Assembly: GCA_002946415.1 (NCBI GenBank)
Contig: NJPS01000040.1
Coordinates: 62,001-126,000, forward strand
From: Rutstroemia sp. NJR-2017a BVV2
Lineage: Eukaryota; Ascomycota; Leotiomycetes; Helotiales; Rutstroemiaceae
Direction of reading: 5' to 3'
DNA length: 64,000 nt
Under the pieces are notes generated by a model, which had not been told where the DNA came from, did no database searches, and worked only from the letters and a program-made list of their open reading frames with translations. Position 1 is the stretch's first letter. Each line of letters starts with the position of its first letter. Positions 60,432 to 64,000 of this stretch are shown here, piece by piece. The position numbers and the translations under genes are program-made.

Positions 60432-61058
60432 ATGACTTCCACCACATCCTCCTCTTCGCCTGCAGAGTGGTACAGGGGGAATTACCTTATCTCTACATCC
60501 CCGAACCTCCTCGACGCAAAAGCCATCAATGCCGCTTTTGACTCACCGGAGGTATACTGGGCCAGGGCCATGCCTCTCGACACGTTAAAGAAAATGCTCA
60601 ACAAATCACTATGTTTCGGTCTCTACGAACTACCTCAATCAACTGCTGCTATCGCCGGTCAGTACACACAAGTACCAATCTTCCCCCCCCTCCAGCACCC
60701 TCTACCCTCACTCCAGCTAACCCCTATAGGTCGCGCCTCGCCCACTCAAATCGGACTAGCCCGTCTCATCACGGACGAAGTCTCCTTCGCCTGGCTGACA
60801 GACGTGTATGTCCTCCCGGAGTACCAGAAGCAGGGCCTCGGCAAATGGCTGATCGAGTGCGTGAACGAGGTGCTCAGTAGCTGGCCGGAATTGCGAAGAG
60901 TCATGTGTATGGCAAGTAGCACGGGAGAGGAGGCCAAGGAGTTCTACTCGAAGATGCTGGGTTTGAGTGTTTTTGAGTCGGGAAAGGGAAAGCATGGGCT
61001 GGTGGTGTTGAATAAGGGTGGGCCGGGGAGTGTTGCGGCGCTACAAACCGATGATTGA
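60432..61058 (+). CDS. GNAT-family N-acetyltransferase
   Basis: Exons 60432-60657 and 60730-61058 encode 184 aa. The GNAT fold is seen in GLARLITDEVSFAWLTDVYV (strand 4), followed by the acetyl-CoA loop LPEYQKQGLGKWLIE (Q/R-x-x-G-x-G/A) and the C-terminal segment EAKEFYSKMLGLSVFE. It acetylates an amine using acetyl-CoA; substrate not deducible. The 72-nt intron is a multiple of three without stops, so retention inserts 24 residues. The start at 60432 is preferred because the serine-rich MTSTTSSSSPAEWYRGNYLI beginning resembles fungal relatives. Confidence 0.88.
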   Translation: MTSTTSSSSPAEWYRGNYLISTSPNLLDAKAINAAFDSPEVYWARAMPLDTLKKMLNKSLCFGLYELPQSTAAIAGQYTQVPIFPPLQHPLPSLQLTPIGRASPTQIGLARLITDEVSFAWLTDVYVLPEYQKQGLGKWLIECVNEVLSSWPELRRVMCMASSTGEEAKEFYSKMLGLSVFESGKGKHGLVVLNKGGPGSVAALQTDD

Positions 61059-61568
61059 GGGGAGCGGGTTTGAGAGGTGTGGGTGTAGGGAGTGGCTGGC
61101 TGTTTGGTGTTAAGTGATGGCTTTGGGGTGATAAAGGTTAGATTGGTGGTTGGGAACGGTGGCGCCTCTGTTTTTCAGCGGTGGCCCTTATTAGATCAGG
61201 CCTTTCTTATTCTCTTCTTCTTATGTAAAGAAATGCTTCGTTGTCACCAACCAAGAGATAGCCGCCCAGGTAACATTATACAACTCACTCATCTGGTAAA
61301 ATTTTCAAGTGAAGTTCCTTGTCATGCTCCATCCCAGCTTTCACTGCCTAATTTCATCCCACTTCATGCCTGGGGCACCCACCCATATGCGCTGGTTTCT
61401 TGGAACCAGCCTAATCCCTGTCCGAAAAAAAGGCCCCTCGAAATATTTTTTTCTATCTTTTATCCATCAAAATTCAAGTCGCATTCACTTGGAACGACTT
61501 CGATATTTTTGCAAAAACATTTCATATCCAGCTTTTACATGTGCAATTACATGTAACAGGCCTTTGAA
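61059..61568. other. Intergenic spacer
   Basis: Between the GNAT and importin genes; the 154-codon ORF at 61092-61556 shows no domain and is probably chance in the importin promoter. Confidence 0.45.
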
Positions 61569-64000
61569 ATGGAACAACAAAAATTCCTCGAGCTCTTGCA
61601 GAGCGTTCTAATCCGTAAGTTCTGTCGCGCATTCATAGTCATCATTAACCCCTCATTGCGCTCGCAGTTGCTAACTTTCAATCTCTGCAGCCGATACCGA
61701 ACGAGTGAAGGCCGCAACCACAGAACTTCGAAAGAATTACTACCCAAAGCCTGAGTCGCTCCTATGGCTGATCGAAATCTATATTACGCACAGTGAGCAA
61801 GGTGTTCGACAACAAGCCGCTGTCGAATCTCAACGCTTGGTCTCCAAGCATTGGAAATCGATCCCTGCCGATCAAAAGCCTCAAATCCGACACAAACTTT
61901 TAGAAAAGACATTAAACGAAGAGGTAAAACTAGTTAGACATTCTGGTGCTCGTATCATCGCCGCGATCGCTAGTGAAGATATTGAAAATGGAGAATGGGC
62001 GGAACTACCAGAATTGCTTGCTCAAGCTGCTGGCTCTCCACAAGTTTCTCACCGCGAAGTTGGTGTCTTTATCTTATTCACCTTGCTCGAAACCGCTTCC
62101 TCTTATTTCGCAGAAAAAATTCCTGAACTTTTCTCTATTCTCAGCAAGACCATTAAGGATCCAGAAAGTACCGATGTTCGAATCAACACCATGATCTGTC
62201 TCGGTGCTGTGGCCACCATCATCGACCCAGATGAGGACACAGAGCCTCTGAAGCTGTGGGTACAGATCTTCCCAGAGATGGTTGCTGTTCTCAAGGGATT
62301 CGTCGATGCCAAGGAGGAAGATCGCACTGTGCAAGCTTTCGAGGTTTTCCAAACTCTCTTGGGATGCGACCCGTCTTTGGTGGCTACCCACTTTAAGGAT
62401 CTATGCAGTTTCATGCTTGATATTGCAATAGATACCAACAATGAGAATGATGCTCGATCACAAGCTCTTGCATTCCTTATGCAATGTGCCAGACACAGGA
62501 AGATGAAGTTGCAGGGTACCAAGGATTTGGGTGAGCGGATCACTATGGCAAGCATGCAAATTGCTACTGAGCTCGAAGAGGATGACGACGAAGACGATGA
62601 TTCCTCTCCTGCTCGCAACGCGCTGGGTCTTCTAAGTTTACTTGCCGAGAGTCTGCCACCCCGTCAAGTCATTGTTCCTCTTCTCGATGCTTTTCCCAAG
62701 TTCTCCAGCTCCGCAGACCCTAAATATCGTCAAGCTGGTATTCTCGCGCTAGGCATGTGTGTAGAAGGAGCTCCGGATTTTGTTGGCACTCAGCTTGACA
62801 GCTTTTTGCCTATCGTTTTCAAGTTGCTTGAGGACCCTGAAATGAAAGTCCGACATGCTGCTCTCAATGGTGTTGCGAGATTGGCAGATGATCTAGCTGA
62901 GGATCTCCAAAAGACCCATGAGCACTTGGTTCCTGCACTTCTCACTAACCTCGATGCTGCTATGCACCATGCAGCTGGTGGTAACAACGACAAGCAAACA
63001 CTTGACATAATGAAGGCATCTTGCGCTGCGCTGGATTCACTGACAGATGGCATGGACGGAGATATCCTCAAGAACTACCTTCAAGCTCTTCTCCAACGCC
63101 TCACTCAACTCTTGGATCATCCTGAACTTGATGTCAAAGCTTCTGCTGCAAGCGCTCTGGGCTCCATCGCTGGATCTTCAGAAGAAGAATTCCTTCCATA
63201 CTTCAAGGACACCATCGAGAAACTGGCACCATATGCTAATGTGAAGGACAGCAACGAAGAGCTTGATCTTCGTGCTACTGTTTGCGACTCCATTGGAAGC
63301 ATGGCTGCGGCTGTTGGACCTAAGGTGTTCGAGCCATACGTTAGAGATATCATGGCCACAAGTGAGGAGGCTCTCCACCTTGACCACCCACGCCTAAAGG
63401 AAACCAGTTACATTCTCTGGAGCACTTTGGCAAAGATTTACGAAGAAGAGTTCACTCCTTATCTTGACGGAGTCGTCAACGCTCTTGCAGCAAGCTTATC
63501 CCAACAAGAAGATAACTTTGAAGTCGAGCTTGGTCAGCATGCTCAAGACTTGCTTGGTCAGGAAGTCATTGTCGCAGGCAAGAAAATTAAGGTTGCTGCT
63601 GCAACCGATGTTGAGACTGGCGACATGGAAGATGATGATGAAGACGAGGATGATTGGGATGATCTTACTGCAGTTACTGCGGTCGCTTTAGAGAAGGAGG
63701 TCGCTGTTGAGGTCATTGGTGATATTCTTACGCACACTCGAGGAAGGTACATGCCTTACTTCGAAAAGACTATCGAGGCAGTCATGCCATTGGTAGAGCA
63801 CTCCTACGAGGGTGTGCGAAAGACTGCCATCAGCACATTATGGAGAGCTTATGCTTGCCTTTTCAGCATGATGGAAGACCAAACCAACACAAAGTGGACC
63901 CCTGGTCTACCGTTGAATGTTCAACCTTCAGCCGAGCTGGTGAAATTGGGAGAGATTGTTACAACTGCTACACTTTCTCTATGGGAGGATGAGTATGATC
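61569..64000 (+). CDS. KAP123: Importin beta-4 (karyopherin Kap123), N-terminal part
   Basis: Exon 61569-61614 (MEQQKFLELLQSVL) joins in phase to exon 61691 onward, which is open to the window end (785 codons; the protein continues outside). It is an all-helical HEAT-repeat protein with family blocks DTERVKAATTELRKNYYPKP, the importin-N segment EVKLVRHSGARIIAAIAS, ELDVKASAASALGSIAG and the acidic loop EDDDEDEDDWDDL. Kap123 carries ribosomal proteins and histones H3/H4 into the nucleus and binds RanGTP through its N-terminal repeats. The length so far and block order suit Kap123 better than Kap121. Confidence 0.92.

Overview
This window looks like nuclear DNA of a filamentous ascomycete, most likely a leotiomycete of the Sclerotinia/Botrytis type (lineage inferred, not proven). 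The evidence is short GT..AG introns of about 45-100 nt with CTAAC/CTAAT branch sites, a Yap1-type bZIP factor, a short-chain-rich fungal gene set, fungal NLR and RBR proteins, and AT-rich repeat islands whose coding relics are full of stop codons as expected from repeat-induced point mutation (RIP). No bacterial-style operons are present. Most genes were rebuilt by joining exons by eye, so splice sites are predictions checked only for reading frame and family fit.

Layout. 1-7.7 kb: a decayed pogo/Fot1-like transposon (1234-3267) with a nested inverted-repeat element, then a microsomal cytochrome P450 (3541-5180, minus). 7.7-14.1 kb: a long alpha/beta hydrolase with a disordered tail (minus), the ribosome-biogenesis chaperone TSR2 (plus) and a BSD-domain protein (minus). 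15.8-17.8 kb: the redox-sensing regulator YAP1. 17.8-21.4 kb: a 3.5-kb gene-poor stretch with a 28-G tract, pyrimidine-rich DNA and two tandem duplications. 21.4-30.6 kb: an unknown proline-rich-start protein, a possible small Asn/Thr/Gln-rich gene, the mitochondrial branched-chain 2-oxoacid dehydrogenase E1-beta (minus), a membrane-anchored exo-beta-1,3-glucanase and a lineage-specific two-helix membrane protein.

30.6-41 kb is a second accessory island: an intron-containing tRNA-Leu(AAG), inverted LTR-like fragments, a five-exon gene fusing about 16 ankyrin repeats to a CorA-like two-helix membrane module (33000-36189, minus), a 595-bp hAT-like non-autonomous element with a perfect 8-bp target duplication, an integrase relic and a further ORF relic. 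41-50.5 kb returns to ordinary genes: an RBR ubiquitin ligase, F-actin capping protein alpha, cytochrome b5, a RING protein and an MFS exporter. 51.6-57.8 kb is a third accessory block: a NACHT NLR that lacks any C-terminal sensor repeats, followed by a trans-enoyl-reductase pseudogene and an MFS-transporter pseudogene that together look like the remains of a secondary-metabolite cluster. 57.8-64 kb: a GPI-anchored surface protein, a GNAT acetyltransferase and the first 785 codons of importin beta-4 (Kap123), which runs off the end.

Housekeeping functions cover translation (TSR2, tRNA), redox stress (YAP1, cytochrome b5), amino-acid catabolism (E1-beta), cell wall (glucanase, surface protein), actin and nuclear import. 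The most unusual items are the ankyrin-CorA-like fusion with homogenised 102-bp repeats, the NLR with its P-loop in a 25-nt microexon, the in-frame intron inside the Yap1 redox domain, and the decayed metabolite-cluster remnant.
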